This document shows, in pieces, positions 8,451 to 18,175 of a stretch of DNA of 33,335 nucleotides. Source of the stretch: Candidatus Symbiothrix sp. (GTDB lineage: Bacteria; Bacteroidota; Bacteroidia; Bacteroidales; Azobacteroidaceae). The notes under the pieces are model-generated. The model saw nothing but the letters and a program-made list of their open reading frames with translations. It was not told the origin of the DNA and searched no databases. The stretch is taken from NCBI GenBank assembly GCA_031290435.1, contig JAITNQ010000270.1:1-33335 (forward strand), given 5' to 3'. The first letter of the stretch is position 1; each line of letters begins with the position of its first letter. Position numbers and translations under genes: made by a program.

Positions 8451-8479
8451 CGGTATATTTTTTCTTATAAGAAATAAAA
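8425..8479. repeat. Exact 15-bp direct repeat TTATAAGAAATAAAA (8425-8439 and 8465-8479)
   Basis: Two identical copies 40 bp apart, one in the promoter spacer and one just before the ATG. Confidence 0.85.
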
Positions 8480-9691
8480 ATGAAGATACCGGATTATTTC
8501 AAACGCGAACTTTATATGGAACGGATTCGTCCGTTTATTGACACCCAGATGATAAAAGTCATTGTGGGACAGCGGCGTATAGGGAAAAGCTACTTGCTGT
8601 ACCAGATTATGGACGAGATAAGAGCTTTGCATCCGGACGCCGAAATCTTGTATATCAACAAGGAACTATTTGAATTTGACAGCCTGAAAAATTATGTCGA
8701 TTTGGTACAGTACGTGCGCCAAAACCGGAAAAAAAACGATCGGAAATGCTACCTGTTTATTGATGAAATACAGGATATTTTGCAATACGAAAAGGCTTTG
8801 CGCACATTCTTCGCCGAAAACGATTTTGATATTTACTGCACAGGCAGCAACGCCAATCTGCTTTCGGGCGAACTGGCTTCTACGCTTAGTGGACGGTATA
8901 TTGAGATAAAGGTACACGGATTGAGCTACCGCGAATTTTTGCAGTTCCACAGGCTGAACGACAGTGACGAAACCTTTACCAAGTATTACCGTTTCGGCGG
9001 CTTGCCTTATTTAGTCAATCTTCCGCTCACCGAAACAGCCGTATCGGAGTATCTGCTCAACATTTATCGCACAATTTTGCTGAAAGACATTGTTTCGCGT
9101 TACAATATCCGAAATGTCAGACAATTGGAAGATCTGGTAACCTATTTGGCTGATACCGCCGGACATCTTTTCTCGGCAAACGGCATCAGCAAATACCTGA
9201 AGTCGCAACGGGTGGATATTCTGCCGAAAACGATTCTGGAATACCTGAATTTCCTGACCAATGCGTTTCTGGTGCAACGCGTAAAACCGATAGACCTGCA
9301 AGGGAAAAACATCCTGCGCATAGGTGAAAAATACTATTTTGAGGATTTGGGAATCCGGCATGCCATCCGTCCTTTCCGGATAAACGACATCGGACAGGTG
9401 TTGGAAAATCTGGTTTTCCAACACCTGCAAATCGGGGGTTATTCGGTTGCCATCGGGCGAAACGACGACAAAGAAATAGATTTTGTCGCTGAAAAAGCAG
9501 GTGAAAGGCTCTATATTCAGGTGGCAACTACTGTCGTCGAGCAGCAAACCGCCGAAAGGGAGTTTGGCAACCTGTTAAAAATAAAAGACAATTACCCGAA
9601 AATGGTAATTACGTTGGATAACATCGAAGGCGCAAGTTATCAGGGAATCCGGCAGATTCCGGTGCGCAAGTTCTTAAAATTACACCTATGA
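8480..9691 (+). CDS. AAA+ family ATPase with DUF4143-type C-terminus
   Basis: Walker A GQRRIGKSYL, Walker B CYLFIDEIQD, GSNANLLSGELASTLSGRY, YRFGGLP; C-terminal nuclease-like NDDKEIDFVAEK. Confidence 0.92.
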   Translation: MKIPDYFKRELYMERIRPFIDTQMIKVIVGQRRIGKSYLLYQIMDEIRALHPDAEILYINKELFEFDSLKNYVDLVQYVRQNRKKNDRKCYLFIDEIQDILQYEKALRTFFAENDFDIYCTGSNANLLSGELASTLSGRYIEIKVHGLSYREFLQFHRLNDSDETFTKYYRFGGLPYLVNLPLTETAVSEYLLNIYRTILLKDIVSRYNIRNVRQLEDLVTYLADTAGHLFSANGISKYLKSQRVDILPKTILEYLNFLTNAFLVQRVKPIDLQGKNILRIGEKYYFEDLGIRHAIRPFRINDIGQVLENLVFQHLQIGGYSVAIGRNDDKEIDFVAEKAGERLYIQVATTVVEQQTAEREFGNLLKIKDNYPKMVITLDNIEGASYQGIRQIPVRKFLKLHL

Positions 9692-11085
9692 AACATAAGA
9701 TTTTATTACTACTGACCTTTTTCGTCTCTCAGACTGTTCTTTTCGCTCAAAGTCCGGCAGCCTTAACCGATTTTCTACAAAATAAAACGCTGTCACATGC
9801 GGCAATCGGTCTGAAAGCCGTTGATTTGACTACCGGCAAAACCATTGTTTCCCACAATGCGCAAGCAGCCTTAATTCCGGCATCAAACATGAAAATGATT
9901 ACTACGGCAACCGCTTTAGACGTTTTGGGTGAACATTTTTGTTTCGAAACGCCTTTGCTTTACGATGGAAATATAGAAAACGAAACACTCACCGGTAATT
10001 TGTATATCGAAGGCAATGGCGACCCGACCTTGGGTTCGGAATATACCAGGGACGACAAAACGCTTTTCCTGAAAATATGGCTGCAAGCATTACGTGAAGC
10101 CGGTATAAAACACATAAAGGGAGATATTATCGTGCTTGACCAATTGTATGGTTACGAAGGCGTCTCGCCCAAATGGTTATGGGAAGATATGGGTAATTCG
10201 TATGCTCCGGGTATTTATGGAATAAGCGTCTTCGACAATATGTGCCGGATTTATGTGCGGTCGTCCGGTTCGGGCAGCAGCCCTGAGATTTTATACACGG
10301 ACCCCCTGATAGACTTATCCCTGACGAATGAATTAAAAGCATCGGGGTCTTCTTCCAATGAATCATACGTATTCGGATTGCCTTTTTCGGATAAAAGACG
10401 TTTGTACGGAAACATTCCGTCGAACCGGGCTTCGCTTGCTGTCCTCAGTGATATTCCTGATCCCGGATTATACTTAGCCCGTTATTTCCGTTCTTATCTG
10501 CAAAATAATGGTATAGAAACGGATGGACTTGCAACCACCTACCGCCTGCATCCAAAATTACCGCAGGCTGGAGAAAAAATCGCTTTGGCCGTTTCACCCG
10601 ATTTGGCAAGTATTGTCCGCACTGTCAACGTAAGGAGTAATAACCATTATGCAGAACATCTGTACAAGCGGCTCACGATAGTCAATGCATTAGATATTCC
10701 GGCTTACTGGAAAACGAAAGGCTTGGATGCCGATGCCCTGTTTATGTCGGATGGGAGCGGTTTGTCTCCATCCAATGCTGTTTCAGCCGGTTTTATCCTT
10801 GATATTTTAACTTATATGGATAAAAAATACGGGCGGAGAGGCGCTTTTTTCAAATCCTTACCGCTTGTAGGCAAGGAAGGCACCGTGACTTCCCTGCTCA
10901 AAAACACATCCTTGGAGGGTAAAGCGCATCTGAAATCAGGTAGTTTTACCCATGTACAATCCTATTCCGGCTATGTGGAAAAGGGAAATAAACTGTATGC
11001 AGTCTCATTGATTATCAATAATTTCACCGGAACCCGATCCGAATTGAGGAAAAATATTGAACAATTATTTACCGGTCTTTTCTGA
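9688..11085 (+). CDS. dacB: D-alanyl-D-alanine carboxypeptidase/endopeptidase (PBP4, peptidase S13)
   Basis: Signal peptide, SNMK, RSNN and KSG motifs; 4-nt overlap with the ATPase gene. Confidence 0.94.
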   Translation: MKHKILLLLTFFVSQTVLFAQSPAALTDFLQNKTLSHAAIGLKAVDLTTGKTIVSHNAQAALIPASNMKMITTATALDVLGEHFCFETPLLYDGNIENETLTGNLYIEGNGDPTLGSEYTRDDKTLFLKIWLQALREAGIKHIKGDIIVLDQLYGYEGVSPKWLWEDMGNSYAPGIYGISVFDNMCRIYVRSSGSGSSPEILYTDPLIDLSLTNELKASGSSSNESYVFGLPFSDKRRLYGNIPSNRASLAVLSDIPDPGLYLARYFRSYLQNNGIETDGLATTYRLHPKLPQAGEKIALAVSPDLASIVRTVNVRSNNHYAEHLYKRLTIVNALDIPAYWKTKGLDADALFMSDGSGLSPSNAVSAGFILDILTYMDKKYGRRGAFFKSLPLVGKEGTVTSLLKNTSLEGKAHLKSGSFTHVQSYSGYVEKGNKLYAVSLIINNFTGTRSELRKNIEQLFTGLF

Positions 11086-11541
11086 AACTTTCAGTCCAAT
11101 ATCCGAAATTCCAATCAAAGGATTTTCCCGCATGCCCTGACGAATGGTGTAGCTATACGTTCCGGTATCGGGGAAAAGGAAATGAGGCTCATAAGGAATG
11201 GAGAGGCTATAGAGGCTAATTCCTTTCCCATACCATTTCCCGTAGATGTCGGCCAAATCGGCGCTGACGGTGTCCGTTCGGATAGTACTTCCCGGCGTTT
11301 TGAAATCGACAAACAGCCAGATATTGCGGAATGGATAGTCGTTGTTGCTTCTGACTTCCAACGAAATAGCAAAAGGCTTAGCATTATCTTTTATATTCAC
11401 TTCGAATACAGCTTTTTCCGATCTGTCCCAAATGGCATTTTTTATGGAATGAAATTCAAAAAACACTTCCTTATGCGAACAAGCAATAAGAGAGAGAACA
11501 GCGATCAGGCCAAGACCGTATTTTAATCCGTATTTTCGCAT
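11065..11541 (-). CDS. gldH: Gliding motility lipoprotein GldH
   Basis: Lipobox LSLIACS; beta-rich GldH-like sequence (FVDFKTPGSTIRTDTV); next to PSP1 gene and holB; likely start MRKYGLK at 11541. Confidence 0.85.
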   Translation of the reverse strand: MRKYGLKYGLGLIAVLSLIACSHKEVFFEFHSIKNAIWDRSEKAVFEVNIKDNAKPFAISLEVRSNNDYPFRNIWLFVDFKTPGSTIRTDTVSADLADIYGKWYGKGISLYSLSIPYEPHFLFPDTGTYSYTIRQGMRENPLIGISDIGLKVSEKTGK

Positions 11542-11572
11542 ATTAAGAGAAATTACAACTGTTTTGGACAAT

Positions 11573-12697
11573 TTATTTGTTGTTATTACTACTATTATTG
11601 TTGTTGTTCGGAAAGAATTTTTTATTTTTATTCCTTTTCAGATGGTCGAAACGATTGAGGCTTTCACCTAAAATATCGTGCTGATCTTTCGAATTTTTGT
11701 TTTCGTTTTCATCTGAATGAAGTGTAATCGGTTTATGGCCTTTTTTATTCATTCCGATGATTTCATAAGCTCTTTCTGCCGTTATATTTACAATATTTGC
11801 TGCAAAATTCTTATCGGTTGAATAACTCATTTGGTTTCCGAAAACATCCGTTTTGAAATGATAATAGGTACTGTCTCTTGTTTCAAGTGGAATTTCACGA
11901 GCAGGAAACTTGCGTTGCGCCTCCATATAATCGTCTACTTCGTAGTTGAGGCAACATTTCAGTTTAGCGCATTGTCCGGCTAATTTCTGGGGATTGAGCG
12001 AAATATCTTGTAGCCGGGCTGCTCCGGTCGATACGGAAACAAAACTGGAAACCCAGCCGGAACAGCAGAGTTCTCTTCCACAAGGGCCAATGCCGCCGAT
12101 GCGACCCGCTTCTTGGCGTGCGCCGATTTGTTTCATCTCAATTCTGGTGTGGAAAGCTTCTGCCAAGTCTTTAATTAACTGTCGAAAATCTACCCGTTCG
12201 TCCGCAATATAGTAAAAGATGGCTTTGTTACCGTCGCCTTGGTACTCCACATCTCCGATTTTCATCTGCAATCCCAATCCCTCGGCGATTTTGCGCGACC
12301 GAATCATGGTTTCATGCTCCTTCGCTTTGGCCTCTTCATACTTTTCCAAATCGGCCGGTTTGGCTTTCCTGTATACGCGCCGAACTTCGGCATCCGGCCG
12401 GATACGCGCTTTTTGCATCTGAAGCAGCACCAATTTTCCCGTCAGTGTGACGGTTCCGATATCATGTCCGGGATTGGACTCTACAGCAACCACATCTCCT
12501 TTTACCAAAGGTATTTTAGTACTGTTCAGAAAATAAGCCTTTCTCGTATTTTTAAATTGAACTTCTACATAGTCTGTGACCTGTTCCGATTCCGGAATAT
12601 CGCATAAGTAATCGTAACTGTTCAGCTTGTTGTTGTGTCTTTTACAACAGCCTTTCGAATTCATGCAACATTCTCCATTATATAACCTGTATTCCAT
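11573..12697 (-). CDS. PSP1 domain / RicT-like protein with Asn-rich tail
   Basis: GGIGPCGRELCCSGW, KLAGQCAKLKCCLNYE cysteine motifs; tail NNNNNSSNNNK. Confidence 0.92.
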   Translation of the reverse strand: MEYRLYNGECCMNSKGCCKRHNNKLNSYDYLCDIPESEQVTDYVEVQFKNTRKAYFLNSTKIPLVKGDVVAVESNPGHDIGTVTLTGKLVLLQMQKARIRPDAEVRRVYRKAKPADLEKYEEAKAKEHETMIRSRKIAEGLGLQMKIGDVEYQGDGNKAIFYYIADERVDFRQLIKDLAEAFHTRIEMKQIGARQEAGRIGGIGPCGRELCCSGWVSSFVSVSTGAARLQDISLNPQKLAGQCAKLKCCLNYEVDDYMEAQRKFPAREIPLETRDSTYYHFKTDVFGNQMSYSTDKNFAANIVNITAERAYEIIGMNKKGHKPITLHSDENENKNSKDQHDILGESLNRFDHLKRNKNKKFFPNNNNNSSNNNK

Positions 12698-12703
12698 ATA
12701 TAT

Positions 12704-13843
12704 TCATTTTTTTATCAATATTGCTATTTTCATCGATAAATCGAAAAAAATCATTTTAGGATTTACATTCGATTCTACATGTCGTTCTGCCATAGCTAAT
12801 TCATCCATCAAACCGATGACATTGTTTTCATTCACATAAGGTGAAAAGTTTTGAGAGAAAGCCGACTCTTCCTTGTTCAGGTAATTGATTTCCGGCAGAT
12901 GCAGGCGGAAGAAAAAATTCTCCCGTATCAGATTTTGCGCATAAGCCAAGAACGCCTTTTGCCGTTCCCGTCCAAGTGAAGCGAAATTTTCAGCTTCCGC
13001 CTTCATATTTTTTATATTTTTTGTCCAGCAATTGCGCATGATAGAGATAAACAATTCCAGATTTTGCCGGATTTCTTCGCCGTTTTTCAGTAATTCCTCT
13101 GCTTTTACGTAATTGCCGTTGGCCAAGTGCACCCAGTTTAAAAGCGCTTCCTCTTCCGGCGTTTGGCCGTTCAAAGCTGTCAGACCGGCAATTGCCTCCC
13201 TCATATCTTCTTTCGAAATAGGGGGAACCGGCAGGTTTTGCGTGCGTGAACGAATGGTAACAATCACCCGGTCGGGATTTTCCGAAACCAGCAGGAAAAC
13301 CGTTTTTTCGGGCGGTTCTTCAATCATTTTCAGTAACTTATTGGCGCAAACCTCGTGCATTTTTTCGGGCAACCAAACAATCATGATTTTGTATTCCGAC
13401 TCGTAGGCTTTCAGATTCAGTTTGCGGATAATTTCATCGCTTTCTTTGGCATAAATCATCCCTTGAGAATTTTCCGCCTTGATAAAAGCAAGCCAAGCAG
13501 GAAGGTTGAAATAGGGATTCTGCAAAACAAATTCCCTCCATTCCGGCATGTAATCATCGCACACCTCCTTTTTTTTCTTGTCGACTTTGATTATCGGAAA
13601 TACAAAATGCAAGTCGGGATGAGATAGCTTATTGTATTTTATACATGAAGGGCAAACTCCGCAAGCGTCGTCTTCTCCACGGTTGGTGCAACTCAAATAC
13701 CGGGCATAAGCCAGAGCCAAGGCGATTTTACCGACGCCTTCGGGGCCGTTTATCAAGCGGGCATGGGGAATATATCCGTCTTTCACCGATTGAATCAAAC
13801 TTTGTTTCAGTTCGTTTTGTCCGATTATATTTTTAAAAAACAT
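12704..13843 (-). CDS. holB: DNA polymerase III subunit delta'
   Basis: INGPEGVGKIALALAYARYL, zinc-binding CGVCPSC, KLLKMIEEPPEKTVFLLVSE; likely start MFFKNIIGQ at 13843. Confidence 0.92.
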   Translation of the reverse strand: MFFKNIIGQNELKQSLIQSVKDGYIPHARLINGPEGVGKIALALAYARYLSCTNRGEDDACGVCPSCIKYNKLSHPDLHFVFPIIKVDKKKKEVCDDYMPEWREFVLQNPYFNLPAWLAFIKAENSQGMIYAKESDEIIRKLNLKAYESEYKIMIVWLPEKMHEVCANKLLKMIEEPPEKTVFLLVSENPDRVIVTIRSRTQNLPVPPISKEDMREAIAGLTALNGQTPEEEALLNWVHLANGNYVKAEELLKNGEEIRQNLELFISIMRNCWTKNIKNMKAEAENFASLGRERQKAFLAYAQNLIRENFFFRLHLPEINYLNKEESAFSQNFSPYVNENNVIGLMDELAMAERHVESNVNPKMIFFDLSMKIAILIKK

Positions 13844-13847
13844 ACTT

Positions 13848-14801
13848 TTAGTAAATAGCTTTTGCAATTTGGCGAACACTGTCCGTAGCCATCAAGGTGT
13901 AGAAATGAAGGCTGGGCGCTCCATTCGCAATAAGTTCCCTGCACTGTTGAATGCTCCATTCAATTCCCACTTGTTTGGCCGCTTCGTCCGATTTACACTT
14001 TTTCAGTTCGATGGCCAAGGATTCCGGTATCTCGGAACGAAAAATTTTCGGCAACACCGTCAACTGGTCACAGAAAACAATGGGTTTGATACCCGGAATA
14101 ATGGGAACAGTTATTCCGGCAGCCCGGCAACGGTCGACAAAATCAAAATATTTCCGGTTGTCGAAAAACATTTGTGTTACGGCATAACCGGCTCCCATCG
14201 CAATTTTTTGTTTCAGAAAATGCAGGTCAGATGCCATATCCGGCGCTTCCTCGTGCTTTTCGGGATAACAAGCCACTCCGTATGAAAACGGGGTTTCCAT
14301 TTTTTCGAATAGCGTCCCGTCGACCGATATACCCTGATTAAAATTGTTGACCTGCGCAATGAGGTCGGTTGTATGCGCATGGTTTTCATCGGGAGATACC
14401 AGGTCTTTTTCCAAATTTTTGACGTCGCCGCGAAGCAGGAGCAGTTCGCTGACGCCCAAAAAATTCAGGTCAATCAAGGCATATTCGGTTTCATCTTTGG
14501 TAAAACCTTTACAAATAACATGTGGAACGGCTGTAATTCCATACTGGTGCTGGATAGCCGCTGCAATAGCAACCGTTCCGGGACGTTTGCGAATGCTAAA
14601 CCTTTTTATTACACCACATTCTAACTCCTTGTGAATAAATTCACTGTGGTGGGTAGTAATATTTATGTATTGCGGCTCAAACTCCTTCAATTTATCAATT
14701 ATATTACAAACTTTTGTAAAACTATTCCCCTTCAAAGGGGGCAAGATTTCAAAGGAAAATGCTGTTTTATTATTGCTTTTTAAAAAATCTATTATCGTCA
14801 T
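13848..14801 (-). CDS. metF: Methylenetetrahydrofolate reductase
   Basis: FSFEILPP, YINITTHHS, MGAGYAVTQMFFDN, PIIPGIKPI motifs; likely start MTIIDFL at 14801. Confidence 0.95.
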   Translation of the reverse strand: MTIIDFLKSNNKTAFSFEILPPLKGNSFTKVCNIIDKLKEFEPQYINITTHHSEFIHKELECGVIKRFSIRKRPGTVAIAAAIQHQYGITAVPHVICKGFTKDETEYALIDLNFLGVSELLLLRGDVKNLEKDLVSPDENHAHTTDLIAQVNNFNQGISVDGTLFEKMETPFSYGVACYPEKHEEAPDMASDLHFLKQKIAMGAGYAVTQMFFDNRKYFDFVDRCRAAGITVPIIPGIKPIVFCDQLTVLPKIFRSEIPESLAIELKKCKSDEAAKQVGIEWSIQQCRELIANGAPSLHFYTLMATDSVRQIAKAIY

Positions 14802-14825
14802 AACTAAATTCATACAATTTTGATG

Positions 14826-14833
14826 CAAATATA
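14826..14833 (-). promoter_or_regulatory. Candidate metF -7 element (TATATTTG on minus strand)
   Basis: Exact TAnnTTTG, 25 nt upstream of the likely metF start. Confidence 0.45.
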
Positions 14834-14856
14834 ATAAAAAAACAAGAAAAGATTTG

Positions 14857-14864
14857 TATCTTTG
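14857..14864 (+). promoter_or_regulatory. Candidate ilvE -7 element (TATCTTTG)
   Basis: Exact TAnnTTTG, 22 nt before the likely ilvE ATG. Confidence 0.45.
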
Positions 14865-14885
14865 CCATTAAATTGCATAAAATAT

Positions 14886-15902
14886 ATGGAAAATATAAAC
14901 TGGTCGGACTTGACCTTTGGTTATTTAAAGACGGATTACAACGTTCGTTCTTATTATAAGAACGGGCAATGGAGCGAGTTAGAAGTTAGTGATTCGGAAT
15001 TTATTCCGATACATATTGCGGCTACTTGCCTGCATTATGGGCAGGAAGCTTTCGAGGGTTTGAAAGCATTTAAAGGGCGAGACGGAAAAATCCGAATTTT
15101 TCGCATGCGAGAAAATGCCTTGCGAATGCAGGCCTCATCACGCGGCATCCTGATGGCTGAATTTCCCGTCGAGATATTTGAAAAGGCTGTGTTGGAAGCG
15201 GTGAAAAGGAACGAAAGATTTGTCCCGCCTTATGAGAGCGGCGCTTCCCTGTATATCCGTCCTTTATTGATAGGGACTTCGGCTCAGGTCGGCGTAAAAC
15301 CGGCAGCAGAGTATTTGTTTCTGGTATTTGTTACGCCGGTGGGGCCTTATTTCAAAACCGGATTCAAGCCGACGCCATACGTTATTATCAGGAGTTTCGA
15401 CCGGGCGGCGCCCCAAGGTACGGGCACCATCAAAGTGGGTGGCAATTATGCCGCGAGTTTGGTTGCCGGTGAAATGGCGCATGAAAAGGGGTATTCGGCC
15501 GTTTTGTATCTGGATTCGAAAGAGAAAAAATACATCGACGAATGTGGGCCGGCCAACTTTTTCGGCATACGCGACAACACCTATATTACACCGGCATCCA
15601 ACTCCATTCTGCCGTCGATTACAAATAAAAGCCTGATGGTACTGGCCGAAGAAATCGGACTGAAAGTCGAGAAGCGTCCTGTGCCGGAAGAAGAATTGGC
15701 AACTTTTGAAGAAGCTGGCGCTTGTGGAACGGCAGCGGTTATCAGTCCGGTTTCGCGGATAGATGATTTGGAAGAAAATAAATCGTATGTCTTTTCAAAA
15801 GACGGTACACCCGGACCTGTCAGCGAAAAGTTATACAACAAACTGAGAGCCATTCAGTATGGTGATGAAGAAGATAAATATGGATGGGTTACAATTGTTT
15901 AG
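14886..15902 (+). CDS. ilvE: Branched-chain-amino-acid aminotransferase
   Basis: HYGQEAFEGLKAF, KVGGNYAASL, YIDECGPANFFGI, GTAAVISPV motifs; likely start MENINW. Confidence 0.95.
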   Translation: MENINWSDLTFGYLKTDYNVRSYYKNGQWSELEVSDSEFIPIHIAATCLHYGQEAFEGLKAFKGRDGKIRIFRMRENALRMQASSRGILMAEFPVEIFEKAVLEAVKRNERFVPPYESGASLYIRPLLIGTSAQVGVKPAAEYLFLVFVTPVGPYFKTGFKPTPYVIIRSFDRAAPQGTGTIKVGGNYAASLVAGEMAHEKGYSAVLYLDSKEKKYIDECGPANFFGIRDNTYITPASNSILPSITNKSLMVLAEEIGLKVEKRPVPEEELATFEEAGACGTAAVISPVSRIDDLEENKSYVFSKDGTPGPVSEKLYNKLRAIQYGDEEDKYGWVTIV

Positions 15903-15982
15903 GTATTAGATACAAATCATCAGACATTATTCATTAGACATTAAATCATAAGGCATTAGGCATTCACTTAAAATATAATTAA

Positions 15983-17158
15983 ATGAAGAACATGAATCGG
16001 CGTAAGTTTTTAAGCGTTTCGGCTATAGTCGGCGCTGGAGCGATTATGGCTCCCCATGCGGCAGTAGCGACTGTTTCCGCAAAGAATGAGAACGGGGCAA
16101 TTCCCACTCGAGTATTGGGCAAAACGGGTTTGAAAATTCCCATTTTGAGTATGGGCGTGATGCGTGCGGACAATCCTGCGGTCGTCCGTGCCGCTTATAA
16201 TGCGGGATTGACTCATTTTGATACGGCTCACGGTTATCAGAACGGTAAGAATGAGGAAATGCTGGGTGAATTCTTCAAAGATAAGGACAGAAGTACTTTC
16301 ACCATTGCTACCAAAGTGAAAGCGAATCTCCGCTCTCCTAATTTTGAAACGGAATACGAGGAACAGTTGAATACCAGCCTTCGCCGTTTACAGATGGATT
16401 ATGTGGATATATTTTATACCCATGCAATTGACAGTCTGGGGGAACTGAATGATCCACGTTTGCTTAAGATGTTGCAAAAATTCAAGTCGGAAGGGAAAGT
16501 CAAGTATGTCGGTTTTTCGACGCATGCCAACAAACCGACTCAAATTGATGAAGCCATTAAGACAGGCGTTTACGATGTTTGCTTGATCAGCTATAATTTC
16601 AAGTTAAATATTCTTTCGGAAGTAGACGCGGCCATCCAACGGGGTGTCGATGCGGGAATGGGTTTCGTTGCTATGAAAAGCATGACAGGCGGTGTAGAAG
16701 ACGCCGCAGGGAAAAGAAAGGTAGATGGTGCAGTCTGCTTGCGTTGGGTATGGCAAAACAAGAATATCACTACGACAATCCCCGGTTTCACCAGTTTCGA
16801 TTTGTTGGATAATTGTTTGGAAGCGGCGCATCGTCCGGATTTAGACGCGAACGATAAAAAATACTTGGCCGGATTGATAGACAAGAATGAAACCCTGTAT
16901 TGCCAGAATTGTGAGAAATGTGTGAGCGATTGCAGCAAGCACCTCCCTATCCCGACAATCATGCGCGCCTATATGTACAATTATGGTTATAAACAGCCGA
17001 CTTTGTCCAAAGATACCTTGATGGAACTGGCCTTAGGCATAAATGCCTGTTCCGGCTGTAACTCCTGTACGGTTAAATGTCCTTCCGGATTTAAGGTAGC
17101 GGATAAAATCGCCGCTATCATGCCTGTTGTAGATGTCCCGTATAGCTTCTTGACTTAA
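15983..17158 (+). CDS. Tat-exported aldo/keto reductase with C-terminal 4Fe-4S motifs
   Basis: Twin-arginine signal NRRKFLSVSAI; AKR motifs (HFDTAHGYQNGKNEEMLGE); CQNCEKCVSDC and CSGCNSCTVKC. Confidence 0.9.
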   Translation: MKNMNRRKFLSVSAIVGAGAIMAPHAAVATVSAKNENGAIPTRVLGKTGLKIPILSMGVMRADNPAVVRAAYNAGLTHFDTAHGYQNGKNEEMLGEFFKDKDRSTFTIATKVKANLRSPNFETEYEEQLNTSLRRLQMDYVDIFYTHAIDSLGELNDPRLLKMLQKFKSEGKVKYVGFSTHANKPTQIDEAIKTGVYDVCLISYNFKLNILSEVDAAIQRGVDAGMGFVAMKSMTGGVEDAAGKRKVDGAVCLRWVWQNKNITTTIPGFTSFDLLDNCLEAAHRPDLDANDKKYLAGLIDKNETLYCQNCEKCVSDCSKHLPIPTIMRAYMYNYGYKQPTLSKDTLMELALGINACSGCNSCTVKCPSGFKVADKIAAIMPVVDVPYSFLT

Positions 17159-17170
17159 TTTTAAAAGACA

Positions 17171-18037
17171 ATGAAACGTATTTTTTATTTTACCATAAGC
17201 TTGTTCTGTTTTGCAGGACAAGCTTATTCTCAAACACCCCAACAGTTGTATGACGGACTGCCAAAGGTAGACGGTTGGGAAATCGCTCCGGAAACGGAAG
17301 TATTCAATCGGGACAACTTGTACGAACGCATCAACGGCGCCGCTCCTTTGTATCTCGAAAACAATTTTCAGGAAATGACCAGTATGGTCTATACCAAGGG
17401 AGATGAATACATCACGATTCAGGCCTATCGTCACGCAAGTCCGGAAGACGCTTTCGGCATGTACGCTTCCGAACGTTCTTCCGAAATGACGCATTATCCC
17501 GGTATCGGTGGAGACGCCCAAGGGGATGAATACGGTTTGTATTTCTTTTCAGGCGCCGTTTATGTGAAGATAACATCCAGCGATGAAGGGGAGGTATTCA
17601 GTGTAGCGATGAAAGAAATTGCAAAAGACTTAGCTGTAAAAATTGACGCCAATCCGGCTTATCCGGCCATTATCCGCGCTTTCCCGAAAGAGGGACAAAT
17701 CCTTTATTCGGAAGCTTATATCACGCAGAATTATATAGGGCATGAATTTCTTAAACCTGCATTCACAGTAGATTATTCCCTGAACGGGAAAAAATTTCAG
17801 GCTTTTGTCATAGACAACAAAACGCCGGACGGAGCCAAGCAAATGCTCACCGAATATTTCAAATTCACCAAACAGGATTTGAATTTTTCCGAAGGCAATC
17901 TCTTGGTAAAAGACCGGTATAACGGCAATATCCCGGTGGTTTGGAAAGGCAGGTTTATCATCGGCGCTTTCGATGAAACCGGAGCCGATTTCCCTGACGG
18001 GATCTATGATTTTCTGAGGAGTATCGGCACGCCGTGA
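17171..18037 (+). CDS. DUF6599-like exported protein
   Basis: Signal peptide; NLYERINGAAPLYLENNF, YRHASPEDAFGMYASERS; 12 nt after the AKR gene. Confidence 0.75.
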   Translation: MKRIFYFTISLFCFAGQAYSQTPQQLYDGLPKVDGWEIAPETEVFNRDNLYERINGAAPLYLENNFQEMTSMVYTKGDEYITIQAYRHASPEDAFGMYASERSSEMTHYPGIGGDAQGDEYGLYFFSGAVYVKITSSDEGEVFSVAMKEIAKDLAVKIDANPAYPAIIRAFPKEGQILYSEAYITQNYIGHEFLKPAFTVDYSLNGKKFQAFVIDNKTPDGAKQMLTEYFKFTKQDLNFSEGNLLVKDRYNGNIPVVWKGRFIIGAFDETGADFPDGIYDFLRSIGTP

Positions 18038-18085
18038 TGTTTTGATTCGACATTGTAACACTCTACATCTTTGTTGTACACGTCA

Positions 18086-18175
18086 TTGCGAGATAGCTTA
18101 GCGCAAATTTTGCCGATGTGCGGTTGATACGTTTGGGCAAGGGGTGGCGTGGGATTACTCCGCTATCACACAAAA
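18086..18175. repeat. Degenerate GTCATTGCGAG-type intergenic element
   Basis: cgtcattgcgagatagc ... gtgggattactccgctatc; resembles common CGTCATTGCGAG...GCAATC dispersed repeats. Confidence 0.35.

Noticed and set aside
9011-9547. 178-aa minus-strand ORF and similar antisense ORFs inside conserved genes
   Set aside because: Fully antisense to well-supported genes (here the DUF4143-type ATPase); composition is a by-product of the sense codons
15903-15982. Degenerate cattag/gacatt repeats between ilvE and the AKR gene
   Set aside because: Short, irregular AT-rich intergenic repeats with no recognisable structure
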